Positions 43,417-52,742 are shown, counted from the first letter of the stretch. The stretch: DNA of 64,000 nt from Roseiarcus sp963809245 (GCA_963809245.1 CAWEIU010000012.1:644719-708718), one strand, 5' to 3'. Numbers and translations are program-made. Notes: generated by a model not told the origin, from the letters alone.

Positions 43417-46400
43417 TCAGGCGTTCTCGTCCTCGCCGCCGGCCTCCGCCTCGCGCAACCCGGCGGCGATCAGCCGCGCCGGTTCGATGAGCTGCCCCTC
43501 GCAAATTCGACCCAGAAGATCGGCCTGCGTCGGTTCGAGCGCGACGAGGCGGCCGAGGACGTGCAGAAGATCGAGCAGGTCGGTCGTATATTCGTGCATC
43601 CATCCCTCGGGCTGGATGTGTTCCAGCGCCGAGGGCGGCCGGCGGTCGCCGATGATCGGCTTCGAGCGGTCACGGCGCCGGTAGCTGAACCAGTGCCAGA
43701 CGACTTGCTTGCCGGAGACCTCGTAGGCCCACATTTCGGGGCTCACGTTGTCGATGAAGCCCTTGCCGACATGGAGGCGGCGCTTCTCCGGCTCGTAGGT
43801 CATCGTGTCCGGCAAAGGCTCCGGCGCCGGCGGGATCGCGCCGTCAGCGGGGATGCGCGGGCCATCCTTCGCCATGCGCGGCGCGCCCTTGGGACGGTGG
43901 GCGAGCGGATCGGCGAAGCGCTCGCCGTAGCAGTGCAGCCAGACGACTTCGCGCCCGACCGCGACGGCTTCAGAAAACAGCGCCGCGTCGGCGGTTAGCG
44001 GCAGGCGCAAGCCGGGCCGCTTGAGGTCGTCGGCGAAGCTGACAGTGAAGGCGGGATGCGCCATGACGGCGGCGATATAGGCCAACGCGTCTTCGGGCGA
44101 GACGGGTGCTCCGTACGTCTTGGCGAGCAGGTCGAGCAGTTCGGGGCGGACGTTCGGCGTGCTGGCTGGTTTATTCGCCCACAGGGGATAAACGCGACCA
44201 CCTCGGCCGTTGTAATGGTCCATATCCGGGATGAGATCCGTGAATGTGATCGGTGGACCAGATCTCGGCGCTTGCCTATGCAGGCCCGTCAAATAGACCT
44301 GCCGTCCGGAATACCCATCCCATAGCGCTGGATTGGCACGGTTGATGAGGCGGTTGTCCGGAACAATCCACTGACGATCGAACGAGCGAAAAGCGTAGCC
44401 AGCAGCCGCGATGACTTTCGCTTTGTCGGTCGAGACGGACTGCGCGCGAAACTCATGGCCCATCAGCCCTATCTTTGTCGGCTTGATCGAGGTCTTGTCC
44501 CCATTCTGGTGCGGATGAAAGAGCTCTTCTCGTTTGGCCAAGTCTTTCTGCGTGATCAGCGCCTGCCACCGCCGCTCCAGCGTCCCGACGTCTGGCGCGA
44601 TGATCCAAGTGCGTCCCGGCATCACTCCCGAGCCGTTGTAGACGAACAGCGATGCGAGCGCTGGGAACGAACCCCATAGGCCTCGCGCCTTCGGCAGGAA
44701 CGGTGCGCGCCATTCGGAGGCGCAATCGATCCATTCCGAATCGCCGAGCGAGATTTTCGCCAGCGCCGCGAATTTGTCGTTGCGGTTGCCCTCGGGAAGC
44801 GCTCGGAACTTCACTGCGGCTGGCGTCTCCGCGTTCTTCTGATGTTTGCGGGCGGCGAGGACGATGCACACGGGCTGTTGCACGCCCTGAAAGATCCGCG
44901 TGGGCACATCGGGCTGGTGGCCCTCTGGCGAGCAGTCGATCACCCAGATCGCCGAGCACGTGCGGCGCAGATCATCGCGCATCTTTTGAAACCCGGGCCC
45001 GTTGAGAAAACCGGCGACGGTGATGAAGCAGACGATGCCTTCCTCGTCCTGATCGGGCTGTCCGGTCGCGGCGTAGCCGCCAGAGCCAAAGACCTTCAGC
45101 GTCGCCCAGCGCCAGAAATAGACATAGAGGTTCTTGAGGTGCTTGCCATGCGCGCCGACGCCCCACGCCGGCGGCGCCTTCCAGCGATCGAGCGGCGCGG
45201 CCAGACTGCCGCCGGCGCCGTTCTCGATCCAGCCGCCGCGCCCTTCCGCTTTCTCCTTGTAGGGCGGATTGCCGATGACGACGGTGATCGGTTGGCCGCG
45301 CTTGACCCGATTGGCGTCGCGCCGCGATTTCGCCACCGCCTCGACGATGTGCGGCAGTTGCTCTTCCTCGACGAAGGGATTGCCGAGCGTATCGGTGATG
45401 AAGAGATTGATCTCGGGCGCCGTAACGGACTTCGACTTCGAGCTCTCCTTGGGCTTCGTCAGCGCCCGCACTTCGGCGAGAATCCGCAACTGCGCCACCG
45501 CGAACGGGCCGAACTGCAGTTCGAAGCCGAACATCCGTTTCGCCGCCGCCGTGACGGCGCCCGCCACCATGCCGTCGCCCCTGGCCGTATCGTCGCGCGT
45601 GATCTGTGCGATCTTGCGCAAGGCGCCGAGCAGGAAAGTGCCCGTGCCGACGGCCGGATCCGCGATCGTCACGTCCGCAGACGCGAGGCCCGAGGCTCGG
45701 TCGAACAGCGGCCCGCGCAGCGCTTCGTCGACCAGTCGCGTCATCGCGCTCACGACTTCTGGCGGCGTGTAGTAGGAGCCCGTCAGCTTGCGCAGCCGGT
45801 TGTCGTAGACCTCGAGGAAATCCTCGTAGAAATAGAGCCACGCCTCCGGCTTGTCCTTGCTGATGGCGGCCCAGTTCACCTCGTTGAGAACGCGTAGCAG
45901 CGTGCCGAGCGACGTCTTCAGCGCCTCCTGACTGGCTGCATCTTCCGTCAGTAGGTTGAGCGCGGTCCCAATCAGCGAGTTGGATTTCTTCAACCGTAGG
46001 GCCGCAAGCTCGACCCCTTCATCGAGAGGAATCTCGAAAGCCCGCGCCATCAACAGGCCGAACGTCACGGCCTGGGCGTAGCCATCGGCGAACTGCGCAT
46101 CGTCCGCGTTGGGAAACAGCAGCTTGCGCCAATCCTCGCGCAGACTGAGCAGCGAGGCTTGGCCTTGCGCCATCTGCTCGACGACCTCGTCGCGCAGCAG
46201 ACGGCAAAGCCGCGCGCTGACCTCAGCGAGACGCTTCGCGTTGGCAGGCGGCTGCGGCTTCCAATTGAAGTAGTCTGACAGGAGCGCGCTGAGCGTATCA
46301 GGCGCGCGGAGCTTTGCTCCCGAAGTCTCTATATCCCCTTCGAACGCAACGGCTTTGGCCGCTGGCTCCCCATTTCGCCACAGGCTGAAGCCGTTGCCGT

Positions 46401-46761
46401 CGGTATAGAGGAGATTCGGCAGGGACTTGAACTTCGCCCACTGCGCCTTGTCGTGAGGATCGGAAAACCGCCTCGGGTCGAATCCTTTGCCCGGCGCCTT
46501 CACCTCGATGAAGCCGACCAGGGCGTTATTCACGCTGACGGCGAAATCGGGCCTGACCTGCAAATGCCGCAGCGAGGTCTCGCCGACGAGTTGAAGCTCG
46601 CCCGCGACCAGTCCAAGCGTTTCCGCCAGTTCGCGCAGGAGCGTTTCGAGCGGACCTCGAAGCTGGTCCTCGGGAGCGCCTTGTATGGCCGCGTTCGACA
46701 GCTTCGCTTTGACGGCGGCGCCGAACTCCGCCACCACGCTCGTTAAAGTCTTCGCGACCAT
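43417..46761 (-). CDS. Fused restriction-modification enzyme, type ISP-like without helicase
   Basis: A 1114-residue protein. Residues about 70-95 (RPDFAVSVNNALVGFIEVKAPG) fit a PD-(D/E)xK nuclease core. The methyltransferase has motif I DPAVGTGTFLLGALRKIAQI near residue 370 and motif IV NPPY near 500, for adenine-N6 methylation. The C-terminal 250 residues (YGAPVSPEDALAYIAAVMAH, LWANKPASTPNVRPELLDLL) resemble the type ISP specificity domain. The RecA-like helicase of classical type ISP enzymes is not seen. It should both cut and methylate DNA as a single protein. No partner subunits are adjacent. Confidence 0.85.
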   Translation of the reverse strand: MVAKTLTSVVAEFGAAVKAKLSNAAIQGAPEDQLRGPLETLLRELAETLGLVAGELQLVGETSLRHLQVRPDFAVSVNNALVGFIEVKAPGKGFDPRRFSDPHDKAQWAKFKSLPNLLYTDGNGFSLWRNGEPAAKAVAFEGDIETSGAKLRAPDTLSALLSDYFNWKPQPPANAKRLAEVSARLCRLLRDEVVEQMAQGQASLLSLREDWRKLLFPNADDAQFADGYAQAVTFGLLMARAFEIPLDEGVELAALRLKKSNSLIGTALNLLTEDAASQEALKTSLGTLLRVLNEVNWAAISKDKPEAWLYFYEDFLEVYDNRLRKLTGSYYTPPEVVSAMTRLVDEALRGPLFDRASGLASADVTIADPAVGTGTFLLGALRKIAQITRDDTARGDGMVAGAVTAAAKRMFGFELQFGPFAVAQLRILAEVRALTKPKESSKSKSVTAPEINLFITDTLGNPFVEEEQLPHIVEAVAKSRRDANRVKRGQPITVVIGNPPYKEKAEGRGGWIENGAGGSLAAPLDRWKAPPAWGVGAHGKHLKNLYVYFWRWATLKVFGSGGYAATGQPDQDEEGIVCFITVAGFLNGPGFQKMRDDLRRTCSAIWVIDCSPEGHQPDVPTRIFQGVQQPVCIVLAARKHQKNAETPAAVKFRALPEGNRNDKFAALAKISLGDSEWIDCASEWRAPFLPKARGLWGSFPALASLFVYNGSGVMPGRTWIIAPDVGTLERRWQALITQKDLAKREELFHPHQNGDKTSIKPTKIGLMGHEFRAQSVSTDKAKVIAAAGYAFRSFDRQWIVPDNRLINRANPALWDGYSGRQVYLTGLHRQAPRSGPPITFTDLIPDMDHYNGRGGRVYPLWANKPASTPNVRPELLDLLAKTYGAPVSPEDALAYIAAVMAHPAFTVSFADDLKRPGLRLPLTADAALFSEAVAVGREVVWLHCYGERFADPLAHRPKGAPRMAKDGPRIPADGAIPPAPEPLPDTMTYEPEKRRLHVGKGFIDNVSPEMWAYEVSGKQVVWHWFSYRRRDRSKPIIGDRRPPSALEHIQPEGWMHEYTTDLLDLLHVLGRLVALEPTQADLLGRICEGQLIEPARLIAAGLREAEAGGEDENA

Positions 46762-46876
46762 TCCGCCCCCGCCCGCTCCGGTGGTAGACGTCGGCGCGGT
46801 CGGCTGCGACTATCATCAATCGCATCTGCCGGGGCAAGGCGCCTCCAGCCAACGGGCACAGTCGATCGCGCGCCCG

Positions 46877-46904
46877 TTGACCCCGCCGCCCTCTCAGCTA
46901 GGCT
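46877..46904 (+). promoter_or_regulatory. Candidate eutB promoter with overlapping palindrome
   Basis: TTGACC (46877-46882) and TAGGCT (46899-46904) are 16 bases apart. A perfect 7-bp palindrome GCTCGCC-CTC-GGCGAGC (46902-46918) overlaps the likely transcription start and ends three bases before the Shine-Dalgarno GGAGG (46921-46925). It could be an operator or a leader hairpin. Confidence 0.35.
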
Positions 46905-46931
46905 CGCCCTCGGCGAGCTTGGAGGCGGGCG

Positions 46932-48308
46932 GTGCATCGGACGACGCTCGGCGGGACGCGCTACGTCTTTCCTGACCTGAAAACGCTGATGGCGAAGGCG
47001 TCGCCCGCGCGCTCGGGCGACGAACTTGCTGGCGTCGCGGCGAACGGCGCCGTTGAGCGAGTCGCGGCGCAGATTGCGCTCGCCGATCTGCCGCTGCGCG
47101 TGTTTCTCAGCGAAACGATCGTCCCTTACGAAAATGACGACGTCACGCGGTTGATCATCGACCGGCATGACTCGGCGGCGTTCGCGCCGGTGGCGCATCT
47201 CACAGTCGGTGGATTTCGCGACTGGCTGCTTGGCGAGGCGGCGACGAACGACACGATGGCCGCGTTGGCGCCGGGGCTGACGCCGGAGATGGCGGCGGCG
47301 GTCAGCAAAATCTGCCGCAATCAGGATTTGATGGCGATCGCCGCCAAGCGCCGCGTCGTCACCCGATTTCGCAACACCATCGGACTGCCCGGACGCTTCT
47401 CGTCCCGCCTCCAGCCCAATCACCCCACCGACGATCCCAAAGGCATTTTGGCGAGCGTCGTCGACGGGCTCCTGCTCGGCTGTGGCGACGCTGTGATCGG
47501 GATCAATCCCGCCGGCGACAGCCCCGATCGCTGCTATGAGCTGCTGCGCCTCATCGACGACGTGCGCGAACGGCTCGATATTCCCACCCAGTCCTGCGTG
47601 CTGACCCATGTTACGACGACCATCGGTCTCATCGAGCGGCGCGCGCCGGTCGATCTCGTCTTCCAGTCGATCGGCGGAACAGAGGCGACGAACGCGAGCT
47701 TCGGCGTCGAGCTGCGCCGCCTCGCGGAAGCGCGCGACGCGGCGCTTTCGCTCGGGCGAGGCACGGTCGGCGACAATGTGATGTATTTCGAGACGGGGCA
47801 GGGCAGCGCGCTCTCGGCCGGAGCTCATCACGGCTGCGACCAGCAGACGCTCGAAGCCCGCGCCTATGGCGTCGCGCGCGAATTCAGTCCGCTGCTCATC
47901 AATTCGGTCGTCGGCTTCATCGGGCCCGAATATCTTTACGACGGCAAGCAGATCCTGCGCGCCGGGCTGGAGGATCATTTTTGCGGCAAGCTGCTCGGCC
48001 TGCCGATGGGCTGCGACGTCTGCTACACCAACCATGCCGACGCCGATCAGAACGACATGGACGCTTTGCTGACGATGCTCGCGGTCGCCGGCGTGAATTT
48101 CGTGATGGGCGTTCCGGGCGCCGACGACGTGATGCTCAACTATCAGAGCACATCCTTTCACGACGTGCTTGCGATGCGCCGGCTGCTTGGGCTCGCGCCC
48201 GCGCCGGAATTCGCGGATTGGCTTGCTCGCATGGGTCTTGCCGACCAGGACGGAGTGGCTTCGGGCGTCTTGCCGCCGCAGTTCCTGCCGTTGCTCTCGG
48301 GGGCCTGA
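46932..48308 (+). CDS. eutB: Ethanolamine ammonia-lyase large subunit
   Basis: A 458-residue EutB starting at a GTG with GGAGG six bases upstream. With EutC and adenosylcobalamin it converts ethanolamine to acetaldehyde and ammonia. CRNQDLMAIAAKRRVVTRFRNT, GLPGRFSSRLQPNHPTDDP, TTIGLIERRAPVDLVFQSIGG and MYFETGQGSALSAGAHHG are hallmark segments. No microcompartment, reactivase or kinase genes lie in the window, so it belongs to the free-standing eutBC type that supplies nitrogen or acetaldehyde. Confidence 0.96.
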   Translation: MHRTTLGGTRYVFPDLKTLMAKASPARSGDELAGVAANGAVERVAAQIALADLPLRVFLSETIVPYENDDVTRLIIDRHDSAAFAPVAHLTVGGFRDWLLGEAATNDTMAALAPGLTPEMAAAVSKICRNQDLMAIAAKRRVVTRFRNTIGLPGRFSSRLQPNHPTDDPKGILASVVDGLLLGCGDAVIGINPAGDSPDRCYELLRLIDDVRERLDIPTQSCVLTHVTTTIGLIERRAPVDLVFQSIGGTEATNASFGVELRRLAEARDAALSLGRGTVGDNVMYFETGQGSALSAGAHHGCDQQTLEARAYGVAREFSPLLINSVVGFIGPEYLYDGKQILRAGLEDHFCGKLLGLPMGCDVCYTNHADADQNDMDALLTMLAVAGVNFVMGVPGADDVMLNYQSTSFHDVLAMRRLLGLAPAPEFADWLARMGLADQDGVASGVLPPQFLPLLSGA

Positions 48309-48312
48309 TCCG

Positions 48313-49098
48313 ATGGATTCGCCCAAGCCTCAAAGCGAGATCGACCGCCTCTGGGCGAAACTGCGCGCCGTCACTCCGGCGCGCATCGGCCTTGCCCGGA
48401 GCGGAGCCGCCGTCACGACGCGCGATCTGCTGGCCTTCCAACTCGCCCATGCGCAGGCGCGCGACGCTGTCGGCAACAGGCTCGACGTTGACCGTCTCGC
48501 CGCGACGCTCTGTAAGCGCGGCCTCGGCGCGATCCGACTCGCCAGTCGCGCGCCGGATCGGCGGACCTATCTCGAGCGCCCCGATCTCGGCCGACGCCTC
48601 GACGCCGCGTCGCGACACGCCCTCGCCTCCGGGGCGAAGGGCTTCGACCTCGCTTTCGTTCTGGCCGACGGCCTCAGCGCAGGGGCCGTCGCGGCGCACG
48701 CGCCCGCGTTGCTCGATGCGGCCATTGCCGCCTTGGCCGGCCTGGGGTGGCGGATCGCCCCGGTCGCGATCGTCGAGCATGGGCGCGTCGCCATCGGCGA
48801 CGAGATCGGCGAACTGATGGAGGCGGCTGTCGTCGCCGTGCTCATTGGCGAACGTCCCGGCCTCACGACGCCCAACAGTCTTGGCGTCTATCTCACCTTC
48901 GCCCCGAAGGTCGGGCGCAGCGACGCTGAACGCAACTGCCTTTCGAACATCCATCCGCAAGGCATGGGCTACGAAGAGGCGGCGGCGCGTCTCACCTATC
49001 TCTGCAACGAAGCGCGCCGGCGCCAGCTCACGGGCGTCGCGCTCAAGGACGATTTGAGGCTCGCGGCGCCGAGTCCCCTCCGCCCGCTCACCCCCTGA
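48313..49098 (+). CDS. eutC: Ethanolamine ammonia-lyase small subunit
   Basis: A 261-residue EutC. Conserved parts are TPARIGLARSGAAVTTRDLL, LAFQLAHAQARDAV, DLAFVLADGLSA, and near the end LSNIHPQGMGYEEAAARLTYL. It binds EutB and cobalamin to form the active lyase. The ATG lies four bases after the eutB stop, so they are one operon. Its last 11 bases overlap the 3' end of the converging ABC-F gene. Confidence 0.96.
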   Translation: MDSPKPQSEIDRLWAKLRAVTPARIGLARSGAAVTTRDLLAFQLAHAQARDAVGNRLDVDRLAATLCKRGLGAIRLASRAPDRRTYLERPDLGRRLDAASRHALASGAKGFDLAFVLADGLSAGAVAAHAPALLDAAIAALAGLGWRIAPVAIVEHGRVAIGDEIGELMEAAVVAVLIGERPGLTTPNSLGVYLTFAPKVGRSDAERNCLSNIHPQGMGYEEAAARLTYLCNEARRRQLTGVALKDDLRLAAPSPLRPLTP

Positions 49099-50710
49099 GG
49101 CCGGGCGCCTCCTGGCCCGTGCGTGCGACATATTCCGTGTAGCCGCCGCCGTATTTGTGAACGCCGTCCGGCGTCAGCTCCAGCACGCGGTTGGAGAGGG
49201 CGGCGAGGAAACGGCGATCATGCGAGACGAACAGCATCGAGCCTTCGAATTGCGCCAATGCGGCGATCAGCATTTCCTTGGTCGCGAGGTCCAGATGGTT
49301 CGTCGGCTCGTCGAGCACCAGGAAGTTTGGCGGGTCGTAGAGCATCATCGCCATCACCAGGCGCGCTTTCTCGCCGCCTGAGAGGACGCGGCACTTCTTT
49401 TCGATGTCGTCGCCGGAGAAGCCGAAGCATCCCGCGAGCGAGCGCAGCGATCCCTGGCCCGCGCGCGGAAACGTGTCTTCGAGCGTTTCAAACACGGAGC
49501 GCTCGCCACTCAGCACATCCATCGCGTGCTGGGCGAAGTAGCCCATCTTGACGCTGGCGCCGATCGCGACGTCGCCTTGGTCGGGCTCAGCGGCGCCCGT
49601 CACCAGCTTCAGCAGCGTGGATTTGCCGGCGCCGTTGACGCCCATCACAGCCCAACGCTCCCGGCGGCGAACCTGGAAGTCGAGACCCTCGTAGATGGGG
49701 CGGGCGCCGTAACGCTTGTGCACACTCTTCAGGCTTGCGACGTCCTCGCCGGAGCGCGGGGCCGGCTGGAATTCGAACATGATCGACTGCCGGCGGCGCG
49801 GCGGCTCGACGCGCTCGATCTTATCCAGCTTCTTGACGCGGCTCTGCACCTGGGCGGCGTGGGAGGCACGCGCCTTGAAGCGCTCGATGAACTTGATCTC
49901 CTTGGCGAGCATCGCCTGCTGGCGCTCGAACTGCGCCTGCTGCTGCTTCTCGCTCTGCGCTCTCTGGTGCTCGTAGAATTCGTAGTCGCCGGAATAGCTC
50001 GTCAGCGAGCCGCCGTCGATTTCGATGATCTTGTTGACGACGCGGTTCATGAACTCGCGATCGTGCGAGGTCATCAGCAGCGCGCCGTCATAGCCTCGAA
50101 GGAACTGTTCTAACCAGATCAGGCTCTCGAGGTCGAGATGGTTGCTCGGCTCGTCGAGCAGCATGACGTCGGGACGCATCAGCAGAATGCGGGCGAGGGC
50201 GACGCGCATCTTCCAGCCGCCCGAGAGCTTGCCGACGTCGCCGTCCATCATGTCTTCGGTGAAGCTGAGCCCAGCGAGCACTTCGCGCACCCGGCCCTCC
50301 AGGGCGTAGCCGCCCAATTCCTCAAAGCGCGCCTGCGCCTCGCCGTAGCGCTCGATGATCGCGTCCATCTCGTCGGCTTGGGTAGGGTCGGCCATGGCCG
50401 CTTCGAGTTCGGCGAGTTCGGTCGCCACCTCGCTCACCGGGCCGGCGCCGTCCATCGTCTCGGCGACCGCGCTGCGTCCGGACATCTCGCCGACGTCTTG
50501 GCTGAAGTAACCGATGGTGACGCCGCGGTCGACGGCGACCTGGCCTTCGTCGGGCTGCTCGCGGCCAGTGATCATCCGAAACAGCGTCGTCTTGCCGGCG
50601 CCGTTGGGACCGACGAGGCCGATCTTTTCCCCTTTCTGGAGCGCCGCGGAGGCCTCGATGAAGAGGAGCTGGTGGCCGTTCTGCTTACCAATGTTCTCAA
50701 GACGAATCAT
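49088..50710 (-). CDS. ABC-F family ATPase (YbiT-like translation factor)
   Basis: A 540-residue soluble protein with two ABC cassettes and no membrane domain. Walker A motifs are GLVGPNGAGKTTLFRM and GVNGAGKSTLLKL; signatures are KLSGGWKMRVALARIL and VLSGGEKARLVMAMML; Walker B regions are MLLDEPSNHLDLE and LVLDEPTNHLDLA. The linker has a charged coiled-coil (HQRAQSEKQQQAQFERQQAM). ABC-F proteins act on stalled or antibiotic-bound ribosomes. The start at 50710 (MIRLENIGK) is chosen; upstream in-frame sequence is repeat DNA. Confidence 0.9.
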   Translation of the reverse strand: MIRLENIGKQNGHQLLFIEASAALQKGEKIGLVGPNGAGKTTLFRMITGREQPDEGQVAVDRGVTIGYFSQDVGEMSGRSAVAETMDGAGPVSEVATELAELEAAMADPTQADEMDAIIERYGEAQARFEELGGYALEGRVREVLAGLSFTEDMMDGDVGKLSGGWKMRVALARILLMRPDVMLLDEPSNHLDLESLIWLEQFLRGYDGALLMTSHDREFMNRVVNKIIEIDGGSLTSYSGDYEFYEHQRAQSEKQQQAQFERQQAMLAKEIKFIERFKARASHAAQVQSRVKKLDKIERVEPPRRRQSIMFEFQPAPRSGEDVASLKSVHKRYGARPIYEGLDFQVRRRERWAVMGVNGAGKSTLLKLVTGAAEPDQGDVAIGASVKMGYFAQHAMDVLSGERSVFETLEDTFPRAGQGSLRSLAGCFGFSGDDIEKKCRVLSGGEKARLVMAMMLYDPPNFLVLDEPTNHLDLATKEMLIAALAQFEGSMLFVSHDRRFLAALSNRVLELTPDGVHKYGGGYTEYVARTGQEAPGLRG

Positions 50711-50771
50711 GCGCGCGAGGCCCAAGAGATTAAGTGGCGTGTTTCTATTGGCGCAACACCCCTCTCCGCCG

Positions 50772-50870
50772 CAAACGCATAGCGTTTGTCGGGAGCAAGC
50801 GGGCGAGGGACGGACCCCTTCTCCCGCTCGCGGGAGCGGACGAATGCTGCGCATTCGCCTTGAGAAGGGG
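50772..50870. repeat. Structured REP/BIME-like palindromic element
   Basis: Between the ABC-F gene and nadE lie four perfect hairpins: CAAACGC/GCGTTTG (50772-50788); CTCCCG/CGGGAG (50821-50836); CGAATGC/GCATTCG (50841-50857); and an outer CCCCTTCTC/GAGAAGGGG pair (50815-50823 and 50862-50870) that encloses the last two. The whole 196-base gap has no gene. This looks like a mobile-origin palindromic repeat and probably recurs elsewhere in the genome. Confidence 0.65.
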
Positions 50871-50906
50871 GTTCGAAGGGCCGGATGAGGGATGCGCTGG
50901 AGTTCC

Positions 50907-52649
50907 CTATTCCTCAAACCGCTCGCTCGTGCCGAACGATTTGCGCGGCGCGATTGCGGGGTCCGGCGGCTGCAACGGCGCGCCGGCGTCGCGGAAGCGG
51001 TTGACGATCGGATAGCGCCGGTCGCGGCCGAAATTTTTCGGGCCGATCTTGACGCCCGGCGCCGACTGGCGGCGCTTGTATTCGGCGAGATAAAGAAGCC
51101 GCTCGATCTTGCGCACCGTCTCGAGGTCGAACCCGTCGGCGACGATGTCGGCGACGCGCATCTCCTTTTCGACGAGGCGGAGCAGGATCGCATCGAGGAC
51201 CGGATAGGGGGGCAGCGAATCTTCGTCCTTCTGGTCCTCGCGCAATTCGGCCGAGGGCGGGCGGCTTATGATGGCGGGCGGAATGACCTCGCCGTCCGGC
51301 CCCTTAGCGCCGTCCGGTTTCCAGCGATTGCGCAGCGCCGCGAGGCGGAAGACCTCCATCTTGTAGAGATCCTTGATCGGATTGAAGCCGCCGTTCATGT
51401 CGCCGTAGAGCGTCGCATAGCCGACCGACATTTCCGACTTGTTGCCCGTCGTGACGACCATCGCGCCGAATTTGTTGGAGATCGACATCAGGATGAGGCC
51501 GCGCGCGCGGCTCTGGATGTTCTCCTCGGTGATGTCGCGCGCTCGGCCCGCGAACATCGGCGCGAGGGCGCGCTCGACGCCCTCGACCGGTTCGGCGATC
51601 GGCACGATGTCGTAGCGGATCCCGAGCGCCTTGGCGCAGGCCGCGGCGTCGCGTAGCGATTCCTGCGAGGTGAAGCGGTAGGGCAGCATCACCGCATGGA
51701 CACGCTCGGCGCCGAGCGCGTCGACCGCCATCGCCGCGCAGAGCGCGGAATCGATCCCGCCGGATAGGCCGAGCACGACGCCCGGGAAGCGGTTGTTGTC
51801 GACATAGTCGCGCAAGCCCAGCACGCAGGCCGCGTAGTCGCCCTCGTCGCCTTGTTCGAGGAGTTCGCGCGGGCCTTCCGCGCAGCGCCAGCCCTTCGGG
51901 CCGCGCTGCCACACCGTGCGCGCGACGCAAGCCTTGAAGCCGGGCAGTTGGAAGGCCAACGAGCGGTCCGGATTCAGGCCGAACGAGCCGCCTTCGAACA
52001 CGAGTTCGTCTTGACCGCCGACCTTGTTGAGGTAGATGAGCGGCAGACCGCTTTCGAGCACGCGGGAGACGGCGACGTTCTGGCGCACCTCGAGCTTGTC
52101 GCGTTCATAGGGCGAGGCGTTGGGGACGAGCAGAATCTCGCCGCCCGTTTCGAGGATGCATTCGACCGGGTCCTGGCCCCAGATGTCCTCGCAGATCGGC
52201 ACGCCGATGCGCACGCCGCGGAACACCAGCGGCCCGGGCAGGGGGCCCGGCCGGAACACGCGCTTCTCGTCGAAGACGCCGTAGTTCGGCAGATCGACCT
52301 TGAACTTCACCGCCTCGATCCGCCCGCTGTCGAGCAGCGCCGCGGCGTTGTAGAGCGAGCCGTCTTCGAGCCACGGCAGGCCGACGAGCACCGCAGGGCC
52401 GCCGTCTGCGGTGTCGCGGGCGAGCGCCTCGCAGGCGGCGCGGCACGCCTCCTGGAAGGCGGGCTTGAGGACCAGATCCTCAGGGGGATAGCCGGCAAGA
52501 TAGAGTTCCGGCGCGAGAACGATGTCCGCCCCGAACGCCGCCGCCTCCGCCCGCGCCTCGCGAAGGCGAGCGAGATTGGCGTCGATGTCGCCGACGATCG
52601 ACGGGATTTGCGCGAGCGCGATGACGAGACGGTCGGCGGGAGCGGGCAT
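50907..52649 (-). CDS. nadE: Glutamine-dependent NAD+ synthetase
   Basis: A 580-residue two-domain enzyme. The N-terminal nitrilase-like glutaminase has the catalytic Glu/Lys/Cys in DIVLAPELYLAGYPPEDLVL, VKFKVDLPNYGVFDE and GVPICEDIWG. The C-terminal synthetase domain has the PP-loop GLSGGIDSALCAAMAVDALG and TGNKSEMSVGYATLYGDM. It amidates nicotinic acid adenine dinucleotide to NAD with ammonia channelled from glutamine. The start at 52649 is the first ATG of the conserved N-terminus. Confidence 0.95.
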   Translation of the reverse strand: MPAPADRLVIALAQIPSIVGDIDANLARLREARAEAAAFGADIVLAPELYLAGYPPEDLVLKPAFQEACRAACEALARDTADGGPAVLVGLPWLEDGSLYNAAALLDSGRIEAVKFKVDLPNYGVFDEKRVFRPGPLPGPLVFRGVRIGVPICEDIWGQDPVECILETGGEILLVPNASPYERDKLEVRQNVAVSRVLESGLPLIYLNKVGGQDELVFEGGSFGLNPDRSLAFQLPGFKACVARTVWQRGPKGWRCAEGPRELLEQGDEGDYAACVLGLRDYVDNNRFPGVVLGLSGGIDSALCAAMAVDALGAERVHAVMLPYRFTSQESLRDAAACAKALGIRYDIVPIAEPVEGVERALAPMFAGRARDITEENIQSRARGLILMSISNKFGAMVVTTGNKSEMSVGYATLYGDMNGGFNPIKDLYKMEVFRLAALRNRWKPDGAKGPDGEVIPPAIISRPPSAELREDQKDEDSLPPYPVLDAILLRLVEKEMRVADIVADGFDLETVRKIERLLYLAEYKRRQSAPGVKIGPKNFGRDRRYPIVNRFRDAGAPLQPPDPAIAPRKSFGTSERFEE

Positions 52650-52710
52650 GGGGTCGGTTTAGCTTGGGACGGAGCGGGTTACAATGCGCGCTTGACGGCT
52701 TCGCCAGTGA

Positions 52711-52739
52711 GTATTACCAATTTGAAATACGGTATTACC
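52711..52739 (+). promoter_or_regulatory. Candidate autoregulatory operator of the vapBC-like pair
   Basis: GTATTACC occurs twice (52711-52718 and 52732-52739) exactly 21 bases apart, two helical turns. The second copy overlaps an inverted repeat AATAC-G-GTATT. A TTGACG (52692-52697) upstream could be a -35 box. Toxin-antitoxin operons are usually autoregulated, so this fits an antitoxin-binding site. Confidence 0.45.
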
Positions 52740-52742
52740 GGG

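Noticed and set aside
43068..46761. BREX, DISARM or another multi-gene defence island
   Set aside because: No BrxC, PglZ, DrmA or helicase genes adjoin the methylase; flanks are rpoD and eutBC.
46932..49098. A eut microcompartment operon
   Set aside because: No shell proteins, reactivase, dehydrogenase or phosphotransacetylase genes are next to eutBC.
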